Of a stretch of 51,335 bases of DNA, positions 9,987-19,966 are shown in pieces (position 1 is the first letter of the stretch; the number at the start of each line of letters is the position of its first letter). The position numbers and the translations under genes are program-made. The notes below the pieces were generated by a model, which made no database searches, was not told the origin of the DNA, and was given only the letters and a program-made list of their open reading frames with translations. The DNA comes from Ornithinibacter sp. (GTDB lineage Bacteria; Actinomycetota; Actinomycetes; Actinomycetales; Dermatophilaceae): assembly GCA_029266735.1 (NCBI GenBank), contig JAQSWG010000021.1, positions 1-51,335 of the forward strand, read 5' to 3'.

Positions 9987-10394
9987 ATGACCATGACCGA
10001 CCCGATCGACCCGATCGCGGACATGCTGACCCGCGTCCGCAACGCCAACTCGGCGCACAAGGACGCAGTCTCCATGCCGTTCTCGAAGCTCAAGAGCCAC
10101 ATCGCCGAGATCCTCGAGGCCGAGGGCTACATCGCCGGCTGGACCGTCGAGGACGCCGAGGTGGGCAAGACGCTCACCGTCAACCTCAAGTACGGCCCCA
10201 ACCGGGAGCGCTCGATCGCCGGTGTGCGTCGCGTCTCCAAGCCGGGGCTGCGCGTCTACGCCAAGTCCACGAACCTGCCGAAGGTTCTCGGTGGCCTGGG
10301 CGTCGCGATCATCTCGACGTCGTCCGGCCTGCTCACTGACAAGCAGGCCGCCAACAAGGGTGTGGGTGGGGAAGTCCTCGCCTACATCTGGTAA
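9987..10394 (+). CDS. rpsH: 30S ribosomal protein S8
   Basis: The 135-residue protein includes [19 protein letters not shown] and the C-terminal [21 protein letters not shown]8 is a primary 16S binder at helix 21; in Escherichia coli it represses the spc operon. The ATG after ggcggagaag is chosen, with a second ATG two codons later also possible. Reading extends upstream in frame to 9942 but without family similarity. Confidence 0.98.
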   Translation: MTMTDPIDPIADMLTRVRNANSAHKDAVSMPFSKLKSHIAEILEAEGYIAGWTVEDAEVGKTLTVNLKYGPNRERSIAGVRRVSKPGLRVYAKSTNLPKVLGGLGVAIISTSSGLLTDKQAANKGVGGEVLAYIW

Positions 10395-10406
10395 GGGGTA
10401 GCAGCC

Positions 10407-10943
10407 ATGTCCCGTATCGGACGTCTGCCCGTTCCCGTGCCCGCCGGGGTCGACATCGCCATCGAGGGCCAGACCGTGAGGGTCAAGGGCCCCAAGGGCG
10501 AGCTGAGCCACGTCGTCGCCGAGCCCATCACCATCGAGCAGGGCGACTCCGTCCTCGAGGTGAAGCGCCCTGACGACGGGCGCTCGTCGCGCTCGCTCCA
10601 CGGCCTGACCCGCTCGCTGATCCACAACATGGTGCTCGGCGTCACCGAGGGCTACGAGAAGAAGCTCGAGATCCACGGCACCGGCTACCGGGTGCTCGCC
10701 AAGGGCTCCAACCTCGAGTTCGCCCTCGGCTACTCGCACCCGATCACCGTCGAGCCGCCCACGGGGATCACCTTCGCCGTGGAGAACCAGACCCGGTTCT
10801 CGGTGCAGGGCATCGACAAGCAGCTCGTCGGCGAGGTCGCCGCCAACATCCGTAAGCTCCGCAAGCCCGACCCGTACAAGGGCAAGGGCGTCCGCTACGC
10901 GGGCGAGCAGATCCGCCGCAAGGTCGGAAAGGCTGGTAAGTAA
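10407..10943 (+). CDS. rplF: 50S ribosomal protein L6
   Basis: L6 (178 residues) is a two-domain protein near the sarcin-ricin loop and factor-binding site. It opens with [16 protein letters not shown] and has the C-terminal signature [20 protein letters not shown] gtaagggg purine run lies upstream of the ATG. Confidence 0.99.
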   Translation: MSRIGRLPVPVPAGVDIAIEGQTVRVKGPKGELSHVVAEPITIEQGDSVLEVKRPDDGRSSRSLHGLTRSLIHNMVLGVTEGYEKKLEIHGTGYRVLAKGSNLEFALGYSHPITVEPPTGITFAVENQTRFSVQGIDKQLVGEVAANIRKLRKPDPYKGKGVRYAGEQIRRKVGKAGK

Positions 10944-10946
10944 GCC

Positions 10947-11321
10947 ATGGCAGTGATCGTCAAGCGCTCCTCGGGCAAGAACGCCGCGCGCAGTCGTCGC
11001 CACTTCCGCGTCCGCAAGGCCGTCAGCGGCACCACCGGACGTCCCCGACTCGTCGTGTCCCGCTCGTCGCGGCACGTCTTCGTCCAGGTCGTCGACGACA
11101 CCGTCGGCCGCACCGTCGCGTCGGCGTCCACGATGGAGCCGGACGTGCGCACCATCGACGGCGACAAGACCGCCAAGGCGAAGAAGGTCGGCGAGCTCGT
11201 GGCGGAGCGCGCCAAGGCCGCCGGCGTCGAGGCCGTCGTGTTCGACCGTGGGGGCAACAAGTACCACGGGCGCGTCGCCGCCATCGCGGACGGCGCTCGG
11301 GAAGGCGGGCTGTCCCTGTGA
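10947..11321 (+). CDS. rplR: 50S ribosomal protein L18
   Basis: A 124-residue protein that brings 5S rRNA to the large subunit together with L5. [20 protein letters not shown] and the C-terminal [20 protein letters not shown] are the family signatures. It starts 3 bp after rplF. Confidence 0.98.
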   Translation: MAVIVKRSSGKNAARSRRHFRVRKAVSGTTGRPRLVVSRSSRHVFVQVVDDTVGRTVASASTMEPDVRTIDGDKTAKAKKVGELVAERAKAAGVEAVVFDRGGNKYHGRVAAIADGAREGGLSL

Positions 11322-11376
11322 GGTCACCGACGAGCCCCGTGAACTGCAGCATGTCGACTGAGATGAGGAACATCTG

Positions 11377-12027
11377 ATGCCAGGACCCCAGCGTCGAGGC
11401 ACCGGGCCCGCCACCGGCGACCGCGCCACGCGTGAGCCGCGCGGCGACCGTCGTGACGGTGGCCGGGGCGGTCGTGACTCCCGCGAGGCCGAGAAGAGCG
11501 CCTACCTCGAGCGCGTCGTGACGATCAACCGCGTCGCGAAGGTCGTCAAGGGTGGCCGCCGGTTCAGCTTCACCGCGCTCGTCGTCGTCGGAGACGGTGA
11601 CGGCACCGTCGGTGTCGGCTACGGCAAGGCCAAGGAGGTGCCTGCGGCGATCGCCAAGGGTGTCGAGGAGGCCAAGAAGGAGTTCTTCAAGGTCCCCCGC
11701 ATCCAGGGCACCATCCCGCACCCCGTCCAGGGTGAGGCTGCCGCCGGTGTCGTCATGCTCCGCCCCGCCAGCCCCGGTACCGGTGTCATCGCCGGTGGCC
11801 CGGTGCGGGCGGTGCTCGAGTGCGCAGGCATCCACGACGTGCTGTCCAAGAGCCTCGGCTCGGACAACGCGATCAACATCGTGCATGCGACGGTCGCGGC
11901 CCTCAAGGGCCTCGAGCGTCCGGAGGCCGTCGCGGCTCGCCGTGGCCTCCCCGTGGACCAGGTCGCCCCCGCTGCGATGCTGCGTGCCCAGGCCGCCGGC
12001 ATCGCCGAGGCGAAGGCCGGTGCGTGA
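11377..12027 (+). CDS. rpsE: 30S ribosomal protein S5
   Basis: S5 (216 residues) takes part in decoding accuracy and the mRNA entry site. The double-stranded-RNA-binding-like N-terminal domain ([19 protein letters not shown]) follows a 40-residue Arg/Gly-rich extension. The C-terminal S5 fold includes [20 protein letters not shown]. The loop where spectinomycin-resistance changes occur, near VVKGGRRF, looks ordinary. The stop overlaps the rpmD ATG (TGATG). Confidence 0.98.
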   Translation: MPGPQRRGTGPATGDRATREPRGDRRDGGRGGRDSREAEKSAYLERVVTINRVAKVVKGGRRFSFTALVVVGDGDGTVGVGYGKAKEVPAAIAKGVEEAKKEFFKVPRIQGTIPHPVQGEAAAGVVMLRPASPGTGVIAGGPVRAVLECAGIHDVLSKSLGSDNAINIVHATVAALKGLERPEAVAARRGLPVDQVAPAAMLRAQAAGIAEAKAGA

Positions 12028-12209
12028 TGGCCCGTCTCAAGGTGACCCAGACCCGTTCGGAGATCGGCGGCAAGCAGAACCAGCGTGACACGCTGCGCAG
12101 CCTCGGTCTCAAGCGCATCGGCGACGTCGTCGTCAAGGAGGACCGTCCCGAGATCCGCGGGATGGTCAAGACGGTGACGCACCTCGTCGCCGTCGAGGAG
12201 GTTGAGTGA
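12027..12209 (+). CDS. rpmD: 50S ribosomal protein L30
   Basis: This 60-residue protein has the classic [20 protein letters not shown] and [20 protein letters not shown]. The start is the ATG that overlaps the rpsE stop; longer upstream reading in this frame lies inside rpsE and is spurious. Confidence 0.98.
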   Translation: MARLKVTQTRSEIGGKQNQRDTLRSLGLKRIGDVVVKEDRPEIRGMVKTVTHLVAVEEVE

Positions 12210-12211
12210 TC

Positions 12212-12700
12212 ATGGCTGACACGACGAAGGCCGCGAAGGCGGCATCCGAGGGTGGCGCCGGCCTGAAGGTGCACCACCTGCGGCCCGCCCCCGGTGCCCG
12301 CTCCCCGAAGATCCGCGTGGGTCGTGGTGAGGGTGGTCGGCGCGGCAAGACCGCCGGCCGCGGCACCAAGGGCACGAAGGCCCGCTACCAGGTGCCCGCG
12401 GGCTTCCAGGGTGGCACCACCCCGTTGCACATGCGGTTCCCCAAGCTGCGTGGCTTCAAGAACCCGTTCACCACCGAGTACCAGGTCGTGAACCTCGACA
12501 AGCTCGCGTCGCTCTACCCCTCGGGTGGCGACGTGACCGTGGACGACCTCGTCACCAAGGGTGCGGTCCGCGGCGGGAAGCTCGTGAAGGTGCTCGGCAC
12601 CGGCGAGATCGGCGTGGCGGTGAACGTCACGGCACACGCCTTCTCGGCCAGCGCCAAGGAGAAGATCGAGGCGGCGGGCGGGTCGGCGACGACCGCCTGA
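12212..12700 (+). CDS. rplO: 50S ribosomal protein L15
   Basis: The 162 residues have the Gly/Arg-rich N-terminal extension with [20 protein letters not shown], then [20 protein letters not shown] and the globular C-terminal domain. L15 is a late-assembly protein of 50S. The ATG is 10 nt after GAGGAGG; a GTG two codons earlier, overlapping rpmD, is too close to that site. A hairpin follows the stop. Confidence 0.98.
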   Translation: MADTTKAAKAASEGGAGLKVHHLRPAPGARSPKIRVGRGEGGRRGKTAGRGTKGTKARYQVPAGFQGGTTPLHMRFPKLRGFKNPFTTEYQVVNLDKLASLYPSGGDVTVDDLVTKGAVRGGKLVKVLGTGEIGVAVNVTAHAFSASAKEKIEAAGGSATTA

Positions 12701-12713
12701 CCCCGCCAGATGA

Positions 12714-12771
12714 CCGTATGCCGTAGGGCTGGCTCCCGGGTTCCGTCGGGAACCGGCCCTGCGGCATACGG
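12714..12771 (+). terminator. Long hairpin between rplO and secY
   Basis: Arms ccgtatgccgtagggc (12714-12729) and gccctgcggcatacgg (12756-12771) pair over 16 positions with one G-U. The loop contains a second small hairpin (ggttcc/ggaacc). No U-run follows. Position suggests partial termination or RNA processing before secY. A TATCTT at 12812-12817 downstream could be the -10 box of a separate secY promoter, but no -35 box is evident. Confidence 0.6.
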
Positions 12772-12871
12772 CCGTTCCGCCCTCGATGCCGGGCCCTCCG
12801 GCGTCGACGGGTATCTTGTGACGGATCGTTGACGACGCGGCCACCACCCCGGCTGCACCCCTGGAGGACCT

Positions 12872-14185
12872 GTGCTCACCGCTTTCGGCCGCGCGTTCAA
12901 GACGCCCGACCTGCGCAGGAAGCTGCTCTTCACGATGGCGATCATCGTGATCTACCGCCTCGGCGTCCACGTGCCGGTGCCCGGGGTCAGCTACCCGCTC
13001 GTCCAGCAGTGCATCCAGGGGGCCGACACCACGAACGGCCTGCTCGGGCTCGTCAACCTCTTCAGCGGGGGCGCACTCCTCCAGCTCTCGATCTTCGCGC
13101 TGGGGATCATGCCCTACATCACGGCGAGCATCATCGTGCAGCTGCTCACCGTGGTGATCCCGCGGTTCGAGGCCCTCAAGAAGGAGGGCCAGGCCGGTCA
13201 GAGCAAGATGACCCAGTACACGCGCTACCTCACCATCGCGCTGGCCGTGCTGCAGTCCTCGACGCTCATCACCTTCGCCCAGAACCCGCAGACGCTCTTC
13301 AGCAACCCGGCCTGCACGAACATCCTCAGCGACAACTCGACGGTGACCATCCTCATCATGGTGCTGACGATGACCGCCGGCACCGGCATGATCATGTGGC
13401 TCGGCGAGCTCATCACCGACAAGGGCGTCGGCAACGGGATGTCGCTCCTCATCTTCGTCTCGATCGCCTCGGGCTTCCCGGCCTCGCTGTGGGCCATCCA
13501 GCAGCGCTCCGGTTGGACCGTGTTCCTCGGCATCATCCTCATGGGCTTCGTCGTCATCGCCCTCGTCGTCTTCGTCGAGCAGAGCCAGCGGCGGATCCCC
13601 GTCCAGTACGCCAAGCGCATGGTCGGCAGGCGGGTCTACGGCGGCACCTCGACGTACATCCCGCTCAAGGTCAACATGGCCGGCGTCATCCCGGTCATCT
13701 TCGCGAGCTCGCTGATGTCACTGCCGATGCTCGTCGCCCAGTTCAACCAGAGCCCCGACGGCACCAACGCCGGCTGGGTCGACTGGATCAACACGCACCT
13801 CGTCAACGGCGGCAGCCCCTTCTACATGGCGCTGTACACGGGACTGATCCTGTTCTTCACGTTCTTCTACGTGTCGATCACGTTCAACCCGACCGAGGTC
13901 GCGGACAACATGAAGAGGTACGGCGGCTTCATCCCGGGCATCCGCGCGGGGCGGCCCACGGCCGAGTACCTCAGCTACGTCCTCACCCGGATCACGGTCC
14001 CCGGTGCGATCTACCTCGCGCTCATCTCGCTCCTCCCGCTCATCGCGCTGGTGCTCGTGGACGCGAACCAGAACTTCCCCTTTGGCGGCACGTCGATCCT
14101 CATCATCGTCGGCGTCGGCCTCGAGACGGTGAAGCAGATCGAGGCACAGCTGCAGCAGCGTCACTACGAAGGGTTCCTGCGCTGA
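12872..14185 (+). CDS. secY: Preprotein translocase channel subunit SecY
   Basis: A 437-residue, ten-helix membrane protein that forms the protein-conducting channel with SecE and SecG, driven by SecA. Family landmarks are RLGVHVPVPGV in helix 1, the plug region after it (LFSGGALLQLSIFALGIMPY), and cytoplasmic loops with GGFIPGIRAGRPTAEYL. The GTG start has an excellent GGAGGACCT site. adk is coupled by a one-base overlap (TGATG). Confidence 0.99.
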   Translation: MLTAFGRAFKTPDLRRKLLFTMAIIVIYRLGVHVPVPGVSYPLVQQCIQGADTTNGLLGLVNLFSGGALLQLSIFALGIMPYITASIIVQLLTVVIPRFEALKKEGQAGQSKMTQYTRYLTIALAVLQSSTLITFAQNPQTLFSNPACTNILSDNSTVTILIMVLTMTAGTGMIMWLGELITDKGVGNGMSLLIFVSIASGFPASLWAIQQRSGWTVFLGIILMGFVVIALVVFVEQSQRRIPVQYAKRMVGRRVYGGTSTYIPLKVNMAGVIPVIFASSLMSLPMLVAQFNQSPDGTNAGWVDWINTHLVNGGSPFYMALYTGLILFFTFFYVSITFNPTEVADNMKRYGGFIPGIRAGRPTAEYLSYVLTRITVPGAIYLALISLLPLIALVLVDANQNFPFGGTSILIIVGVGLETVKQIEAQLQQRHYEGFLR

Positions 14186-14748
14186 TGCGCCTCCTCATCC
14201 TCGGGCCCCCCGGCGCCGGCAAGGGCACGCAGTCGTCCCGGATCGCCGAGCACTACGGCATCGCCGCCATCTCCACCGGCGACATCTTCCGCGAGAACAT
14301 CCGGAACGAGACCGAGCTGGGCCTGCAGGTGAAGGAGGTCCTCGCGTCCGGCGGCTACGTCAGCGACGAGATCACCAACGCCATCGTCGAGGAGCGCCTC
14401 GGGCAGGACGACTGTGGACAGGGGTTCCTCCTGGACGGCTACCCTCGCACCCTCGCGCAGGTGGAGGCGCTCGACGGCATCCTCGGCGCCCGAGGGACTG
14501 CGCTGGACCACGTGCTCGAGCTGACCGTCGACGACGAGGTCGTCGTCGCGCGTCTCCTCAAGCGCGCCCAGGTGGAGGGCCGGGTCGACGACACCGAGGC
14601 GGTGATCCGCGAGCGGATGGCCATCTACCACCAGGAGACCAAGCCGCTCTCCGACACCTATCGTGAGCGAGGCCTGCTGGTGGAGGTCGACGGGCTCGGG
14701 GACGTCGACCTCGTGACGAAACGCATCCTCACGGCTCTCACGCCCTGA
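14185..14748 (+). CDS. adk: Adenylate kinase
   Basis: This enzyme (187 residues) interconverts ATP and AMP with two ADP in the cytoplasm. The P-loop GPPGAGKGT is at residues 7-15, the AMP-binding ISTGDIFR near 31-38, and GFLLDGYPRT around 81-90. It is the short-LID form without zinc cysteines, as is usual in actinobacteria. Confidence 0.98.
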   Translation: MRLLILGPPGAGKGTQSSRIAEHYGIAAISTGDIFRENIRNETELGLQVKEVLASGGYVSDEITNAIVEERLGQDDCGQGFLLDGYPRTLAQVEALDGILGARGTALDHVLELTVDDEVVVARLLKRAQVEGRVDDTEAVIRERMAIYHQETKPLSDTYRERGLLVEVDGLGDVDLVTKRILTALTP

Positions 14749-14844
14749 GCCGGAGGAGGCAGGGGGATCCGTCGGTGGGTCCCGGCGGAGAAGCCGAGAT
14801 CGGGCAGCCTCCAGCGCACGCGAAGAGGCGGCCTCGACGCCCGG

Positions 14845-14850
14845 TAGGGT
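14845..14850 (+). promoter_or_regulatory. Possible -10 box for a leaderless map transcript
   Basis: TAGGGT lies 8 nt before the map ATG and no Shine-Dalgarno site is present, so transcription would begin at or near the start codon. No good -35 box is visible. Confidence 0.45.
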
Positions 14851-14858
14851 TCCGCGGC

Positions 14859-15713
14859 ATGGGTCTGTTCAACCGCGACCGCTGCGAGGGCAAGACCCCC
14901 GAGCAGCTCGCCGGCATGCGCACGGCCGGGCTGCTCGTCGCCCGCACGCTCGAGCTCCTCTCGGCCGAGGTGCGCCCAGGGATGACGACCCTCGAGCTCG
15001 ACACGATGGCGGAGACCCACATCCGCGACCACGGCGGGGTGCCGAACTTCCAGCTCGTCCCCGGCTACCGGCACACCCTCTGCACCTCGGTGAACGAGGA
15101 GATCGTCCACGGCGTCCCGGGCGCGCGCGTGCTCCGTGAGGGAGACCTGCTCTCCATCGACTGCGGGGCGCAGGTCGGGACGTGGAACGGCGACGCCGCC
15201 GTGAGCCTCCTGGTCGGCGGACCCGATGCCGGCCGCCCGGAGGACGTCGCCCTCGTCGAGGACACGAAGGAGTCCCTGTGGTGCGGCATCGCCGCCCTGC
15301 GCGTGGGCAACAGCCTGTATGCCGTGGGCGCGGCCGTCGAGGACAGCCTCACCGCCTCCGGCCAGCGGCGCGGCCGGGAGTACGGCATCGTCGAGGACTA
15401 CGTCGGCCACGGCATCGGCACCTCCATGCACATGGACCCGCAGGTGCCGAACTACCGCGTCTCCGGCAAGGGCCCGAAGGTCCTCGAGGGGACGACGATC
15501 TGCATCGAGCCGATGGTCGTGCTCGGCGACCAGGACAACATCGTCCTCGACGACGAGTGGACGGTCGTCACGCGCGATGGGTCGCGGGCCGCCCACTGGG
15601 AGCACTCCGTGGCGGCCACGTCGACGGGACTGTGCGTCCTCACCGCCCTCGACGGGGGGCAAGCACGGCTGCACGAGCTCGGCGCCTCCTACAGCCCCAT
15701 CGACGCGGCCTGA
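14859..15713 (+). CDS. map: Methionine aminopeptidase, type I
   Basis: The 284-residue metalloenzyme removes the initiator Met from nascent proteins. The two-metal site is complete: D101 (SIDCG), D112 (WNGDAAV), H184 (GHGIG), a Glu in CIEPMVV and a Glu in HWEHSV. Substrate histidine H84 is in IVHGVPG. The ATG is supported by the TAGGGT box just before it and by the usual family N-terminus (GKTPEQLAGMRTAG). It is the last gene of the spc part before the metabolic insertion; normally infA comes next. Confidence 0.97.
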   Translation: MGLFNRDRCEGKTPEQLAGMRTAGLLVARTLELLSAEVRPGMTTLELDTMAETHIRDHGGVPNFQLVPGYRHTLCTSVNEEIVHGVPGARVLREGDLLSIDCGAQVGTWNGDAAVSLLVGGPDAGRPEDVALVEDTKESLWCGIAALRVGNSLYAVGAAVEDSLTASGQRRGREYGIVEDYVGHGIGTSMHMDPQVPNYRVSGKGPKVLEGTTICIEPMVVLGDQDNIVLDDEWTVVTRDGSRAAHWEHSVAATSTGLCVLTALDGGQARLHELGASYSPIDAA

Positions 15714-15941
15714 GCCCGTCGCACTCCCTGAGCCGGTCCCCGGCCCCGTCCAGCCACCGCGGCAGCGGCTCCATGTGCGCGATGTCTCGCCGGGGGCCCG
15801 CTGGGCCGCGGCTAGGGTGGAGATGCAGGCGCCGGCACGCGCTCACGCCGCCCACGGTCCCGCCGGCCACCCGGCATCGGGAGCGACGCAGTGACGGTGG
15901 CCCGGCCGGCACCTGTGCCGGATCGAGCGAAGGGAGCACGG
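15714..15941 (+). promoter_or_regulatory. Leader of the methylmalonyl-CoA mutase block
   Basis: A TAGGGT at 15813-15818 may be a -10 box. A 23-codon reading frame (15823-15894, starting MQAPARAHAAHG) lies just downstream, and its TGA overlaps a GTG at 15891 that is an alternative mutA start. I see no cobalamin-riboswitch-like sequence. The rest of the gap has no gene. Confidence 0.35.
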
Positions 15942-17810
15942 ATGCCGGATCCGTCGGTCGCCTCCGGGGCCGCAGCAGCCGCCGAGGCGCGGGAGGCCCC
16001 TCCAGCCGCGCCGGTCCCCGGCCTCGCCGCCGGCTTCCCGGCCCAGGGCCGCGAGGAGTGGCAGCGGCTCGTGGCCGCAGTCCTCAACAAGACGCGCGCC
16101 GAGGACGCCCGACTCGACGGACCCGCGGCGGAGCGGGCCCTCCGCCGTCGTCTGGAGGGGGGCCTCGAGGTCGACGCGCTGTACCTCCGCGAGGACCGCC
16201 CCCTGGGGGCGCCGGGCGCGATGCCCTTCACGCGCGGGCGGTCCCTGCGCGACGCGACCCTGCCTTGGGACGTCCGCCAGCTCCACGACGACCCGGACCC
16301 GGCAACCACCCGCGCCGCGGTGCTCGACGACCTCGAGCACGGCGTGAGCTCGGTGTGGGTGCACGTCGGCGAGGACGGCGTGGCCGCCGACGACCTGGCC
16401 GAGGCTCTCGCCGAGGTCCGGCTCGACCTCGCCCCGGTGGCGGTCTCCTCGACCACGGACCAGGTGGTGGCGGCTCGTGCCCTGCTCGACGTGGCCGGTG
16501 ACCGACCGTCCTGCTCGGTGTCCCTCGGCCTGGACCCCTTCGGCGCCGCGGCCCGCCTGGGCCGCACGCCCGACCTCGCGCCGCTCGCCGAGCTCGCTCG
16601 GGCGAGCGCCGCACGGGAGGGGTGGCACGCGATGACCGTCGACGCGCGGGTCCTCCACGACGCCGGCGCGTCGGAGGTCGACGCGCTCGCCGTCGCCGTC
16701 GCGACGGGGGTCGCCTACCTGCGCCACCTCGAGGCCGAGGGCATTCCCGCGGTGCAGGGGTTCGGTCAGGTGGAGCTCCGCGTCGGCGCCACGGCGGACC
16801 AGTTCCTCACCGCCGCCTCGCTCAGGGCCCTGCGCAGGGTCTGGGCGCGGGTCGCCGAGGCGTGTGGCGTCCCGGAGCCGGAGCGCGGCGCCTTCACGCA
16901 CGCCGTGACGAGCCTGCGGATGTTCACCCGCGAGGACCCGTGGGTCAACGTCCTGCGGAGCACCCTGGCCGTCTTCGGGGCGTCACTCGGCGGCGCCGAC
17001 GCCATCACCGTCCTGCCCTACGACACCGTCTCCGGGCTTCCGGAGCGGTTCGGCCGACGGCTCGCCCGCAACACCCAGATCCTCCTCGCGGACGAGTCCA
17101 ACGTCGGGCGGGTCACCGACCCCGGCGGCGGCTCCTGGTATCTCGAGTCGCTCACGGACCAGGTCGCGGCGGCCGTGTGGGCGCGCTTCCAGGAGGTCGA
17201 GCGGGCGGGCGGCCCGGTCCGGGCCCTCGCCGATGGTCTGCTCCACGAGTGGGTCGCCACCGCGACCGAGGCGCGCGAGCGTGACCTCGCGACCCGCCGC
17301 CGCCCGGTGACGGGCGTCTCGATGTTCCCGGCCACGGGTGTCACCGCCCCTCGACGGCGGACCCGCACGGTCCTGTCGACCACCGACCGCGCGCTCGCTC
17401 CGCGACGCGACGCGACGGCATACGAGATGCTGCGCGACCGAGCCAGGGCGCTCGGCGACCCGGTCGTCCACGTGCGGACACTCGGCACGCGGCGTGACTT
17501 CGGTGCCCGCCGCGCCTTCGTCGACAACGTCCTCGCGGCGGGCGGTATCCGCCCCACCACGGAGCACGCACCGGTCGCGGTCCTGGCCTCCAGCAAGCGC
17601 GCCTATGCCGACCAAGCGGCCACCGCGGTCGCCGACCTGCGCGCCGAAGGCGTCCAGCGCATCCTCCTCGCCGGCCGGGCCCGTGAGCTGGGCGAGGACG
17701 CTCACCTCGTCGACGGCGAGATCTACGACGGGATGGACGTCGTCGCGTTCCTGGACGGCCTGCTCGACGGGCTCGGCGCCCCCGCCGCCGGCACGGGGGA
17801 TCAGCGATGA
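15942..17810 (+). CDS. mutA: Methylmalonyl-CoA mutase small (beta) subunit
   Basis: The 622-residue subunit pairs with MutB to isomerise succinyl-CoA and (R)-methylmalonyl-CoA. The TIM-barrel mutase fold is recognisable ([37 protein letters not shown]), but the C-terminal B12-like domain has no DxHxxG motif, as expected for the noncatalytic subunit. The ATG is chosen for its aaggga site; a GTG at 15891 would add 17 residues. The stop overlaps the mutB start by four bases (ATGA). Confidence 0.94.
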   Translation: MPDPSVASGAAAAAEAREAPPAAPVPGLAAGFPAQGREEWQRLVAAVLNKTRAEDARLDGPAAERALRRRLEGGLEVDALYLREDRPLGAPGAMPFTRGRSLRDATLPWDVRQLHDDPDPATTRAAVLDDLEHGVSSVWVHVGEDGVAADDLAEALAEVRLDLAPVAVSSTTDQVVAARALLDVAGDRPSCSVSLGLDPFGAAARLGRTPDLAPLAELARASAAREGWHAMTVDARVLHDAGASEVDALAVAVATGVAYLRHLEAEGIPAVQGFGQVELRVGATADQFLTAASLRALRRVWARVAEACGVPEPERGAFTHAVTSLRMFTREDPWVNVLRSTLAVFGASLGGADAITVLPYDTVSGLPERFGRRLARNTQILLADESNVGRVTDPGGGSWYLESLTDQVAAAVWARFQEVERAGGPVRALADGLLHEWVATATEARERDLATRRRPVTGVSMFPATGVTAPRRRTRTVLSTTDRALAPRRDATAYEMLRDRARALGDPVVHVRTLGTRRDFGARRAFVDNVLAAGGIRPTTEHAPVAVLASSKRAYADQAATAVADLRAEGVQRILLAGRARELGEDAHLVDGEIYDGMDVVAFLDGLLDGLGAPAAGTGDQR

Positions 17811-19966
17811 GGACCGTCCCGGACTTCACCGCCCTGGACCTCGGCGACGCCCGACCGGACGGCATCCCTCCCACCCACGCCGACGCCGCCGTGTGGCTGA
17901 CGCCCGAGCAGGTTCCCGTCAAGGCCCTCTACACCGAGCACGACCTCGCCGGGCTCGACTTCCTCGACACCGTGCCCGGCGCCCCCCCGTACCTGCGCGG
18001 TCCGTACCCCACGATGTACACCACCCAGCCGTGGACGATCCGGCAGTACGCGGGCTTCTCGACGGCCGAGGAGTCCAACGCGTTCTACCGGCGCAACCTC
18101 GCCGCCGGGCAGAAGGGGCTCTCGGTCGCCTTCGACCTCCCCACCCACCGGGGCTACGACTCCGACCACCCGCGCGTCACGGGGGACGTGGGCATGGCCG
18201 GCGTCGCCATCGACTCCATCTACGACATGCGCACCCTGTTCGACCGCATCCCGCTGGACCAGATGTCGGTGTCGATGACGATGAACGGGGCGGTCATCCC
18301 GATCCTCGCCCTCTACGTCGTCGCGGCCGAGGAGCAGGGCGTCGCCCCCGAGCAGCTGACCGGGACCATCCAGAACGACATCCTCAAGGAGTTCATGGTC
18401 CGCAACACCTACATCTACCCGCCCGAGCCGTCGATGCGGATCATCAGCGACATCTTCGCCTTCACGAGCACGCGGATGCCGCGCTTCAACTCGATCTCCA
18501 TCTCCGGGTACCACATGCAGGAGGCCGGGGCGACGCAGGACCTCGAGCTGGCGTACACCCTCGCCGACGGCGTCGAGTACATCAGGGCCGGTAAGGCGGT
18601 CGGCCTCGACGTCGATGCCTTCGCGCCGCGGCTGTCGTTCTTCTGGGCGACCGGGATGAACTTCTTCATGGAGGTCGCGAAGCTGCGCGCCGCCCGCCTG
18701 CTGTGGGCGCGGCTCGTGAGGGACCAGGGCGCCGTCAACCCCAGGTCGCTGTCCCTGCGCACCCACTGCCAGACCTCGGGGTGGTCGCTGACCGCACAGG
18801 ACGTCTTCAACAACGTCGTGCGCACCTGCATCGAGGCGATGGCGTCCACGCAGGGCCACACCCAGAGCCTGCACACCAACGCCCTCGACGAGGCGATCGC
18901 GCTACCCACCGACTTCTCGGCGCGCATCGCCCGCAACACCCAGCTCGTGCTCCAGCAGGAGTCGGGCACGACCCGGGTCATCGACCCGTGGGCCGGCTCG
19001 GCCTACGTGGAGCGGCTCACCCACGACCTCGCCCAGCGGGCGTGGCAGCACATCGACGAGGTCGAGGCGGCCGGCGGGATGGCGAGGGCGATCGAGGCAG
19101 GCATCCCCAAGATGCGCATCGAGGAGGCGGCGGCCCGCACCCAAGCCCGCATCGACGCCGGCCTCCAGCCGGTCATCGGCGTCAACCGGTATCCCGTGGA
19201 CGAGGACGAGCCGATCGAGGTGCTCAGAGTCGACAACGCGGCGGTGCGGGCGAGCCAGGTCGCCAAGCTCGAGCGGCTCCGCGCGGAGCGCGACGACCAG
19301 GCGTGCCGTGCCGCACTCGCCCGCATGACGGATGCCGCCCGCTCCGGGTCGGACGGGTCGCTCGGCACCAACCTCCTGGCCCTCGCCATCGACGCGGCGC
19401 GTGCCATGGCGACGGTCGGCGAGATGTCCGCGGCCATGGAGGAGGTCTTCGGCCGGTACACCGCGCAGATCCGTACGATCGGTGGCGTGTACAGCGCGGA
19501 GGCGGGGGAGGACCTGACCGTCCGCCGCGCACGGGAACTCGTCGAGGAGTTCGAGGCCGAGCAGGGGCGTCGCCCGCGGATCCTCGTGGCGAAGATGGGA
19601 CAGGACGGCCACGACCGGGGCCAGAAGGTCATCGCCACCGCCTTCGCCGACCTCGGCTTCGACGTCGACGTCGGCCCGCTGTTCCAGACGCCGGCGGAGG
19701 TGGCCCGGCAGGCCGTCGAGTCCGACGTCCACGTGGTCGGCGTCAGCTCGCTCGCCGCTGGTCACCTCACCCTCGTGCCGGCACTGCGCACCGAGCTCGA
19801 CTCCCTGGGCCGCACCGACCTCATGATCGTCGTCGGCGGCGTCATCCCGACCCAGGACTTCCCGGCCCTGCGGGCCGCGGGCGCGGACGCCATCTACCCA
19901 CCGGGCACGGTCATCAGCCGGGCAGCCATCGACCTCGTCACCGACCTCCGCGAGCGGCTGGGGTGA
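17807..19966 (+). CDS. mutB: Methylmalonyl-CoA mutase large (alpha) subunit
   Basis: The catalytic subunit (719 residues) needs adenosylcobalamin. The substrate barrel has [20 protein letters not shown] (about residues 65-84) and the conserved [20 protein letters not shown]. The C-terminal B12-binding domain contains [10 protein letters not shown], with the cobalt-ligand H602 in DxHxxG. Propionyl-CoA from odd-chain fats, Val, Ile or cholesterol-type side chains would enter the TCA cycle here; run backward, it supplies methylmalonyl-CoA. No epimerase or propionyl-CoA carboxylase gene is in the window. It is coupled to meaB by GTGA. Confidence 0.98.
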   Translation: MRTVPDFTALDLGDARPDGIPPTHADAAVWLTPEQVPVKALYTEHDLAGLDFLDTVPGAPPYLRGPYPTMYTTQPWTIRQYAGFSTAEESNAFYRRNLAAGQKGLSVAFDLPTHRGYDSDHPRVTGDVGMAGVAIDSIYDMRTLFDRIPLDQMSVSMTMNGAVIPILALYVVAAEEQGVAPEQLTGTIQNDILKEFMVRNTYIYPPEPSMRIISDIFAFTSTRMPRFNSISISGYHMQEAGATQDLELAYTLADGVEYIRAGKAVGLDVDAFAPRLSFFWATGMNFFMEVAKLRAARLLWARLVRDQGAVNPRSLSLRTHCQTSGWSLTAQDVFNNVVRTCIEAMASTQGHTQSLHTNALDEAIALPTDFSARIARNTQLVLQQESGTTRVIDPWAGSAYVERLTHDLAQRAWQHIDEVEAAGGMARAIEAGIPKMRIEEAAARTQARIDAGLQPVIGVNRYPVDEDEPIEVLRVDNAAVRASQVAKLERLRAERDDQACRAALARMTDAARSGSDGSLGTNLLALAIDAARAMATVGEMSAAMEEVFGRYTAQIRTIGGVYSAEAGEDLTVRRARELVEEFEAEQGRRPRILVAKMGQDGHDRGQKVIATAFADLGFDVDVGPLFQTPAEVARQAVESDVHVVGVSSLAAGHLTLVPALRTELDSLGRTDLMIVVGGVIPTQDFPALRAAGADAIYPPGTVISRAAIDLVTDLRERLG

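Noticed and set aside
15714-15941. Cobalamin riboswitch before mutA
   Set aside because: I find no B12-box-like sequence or long structured leader.
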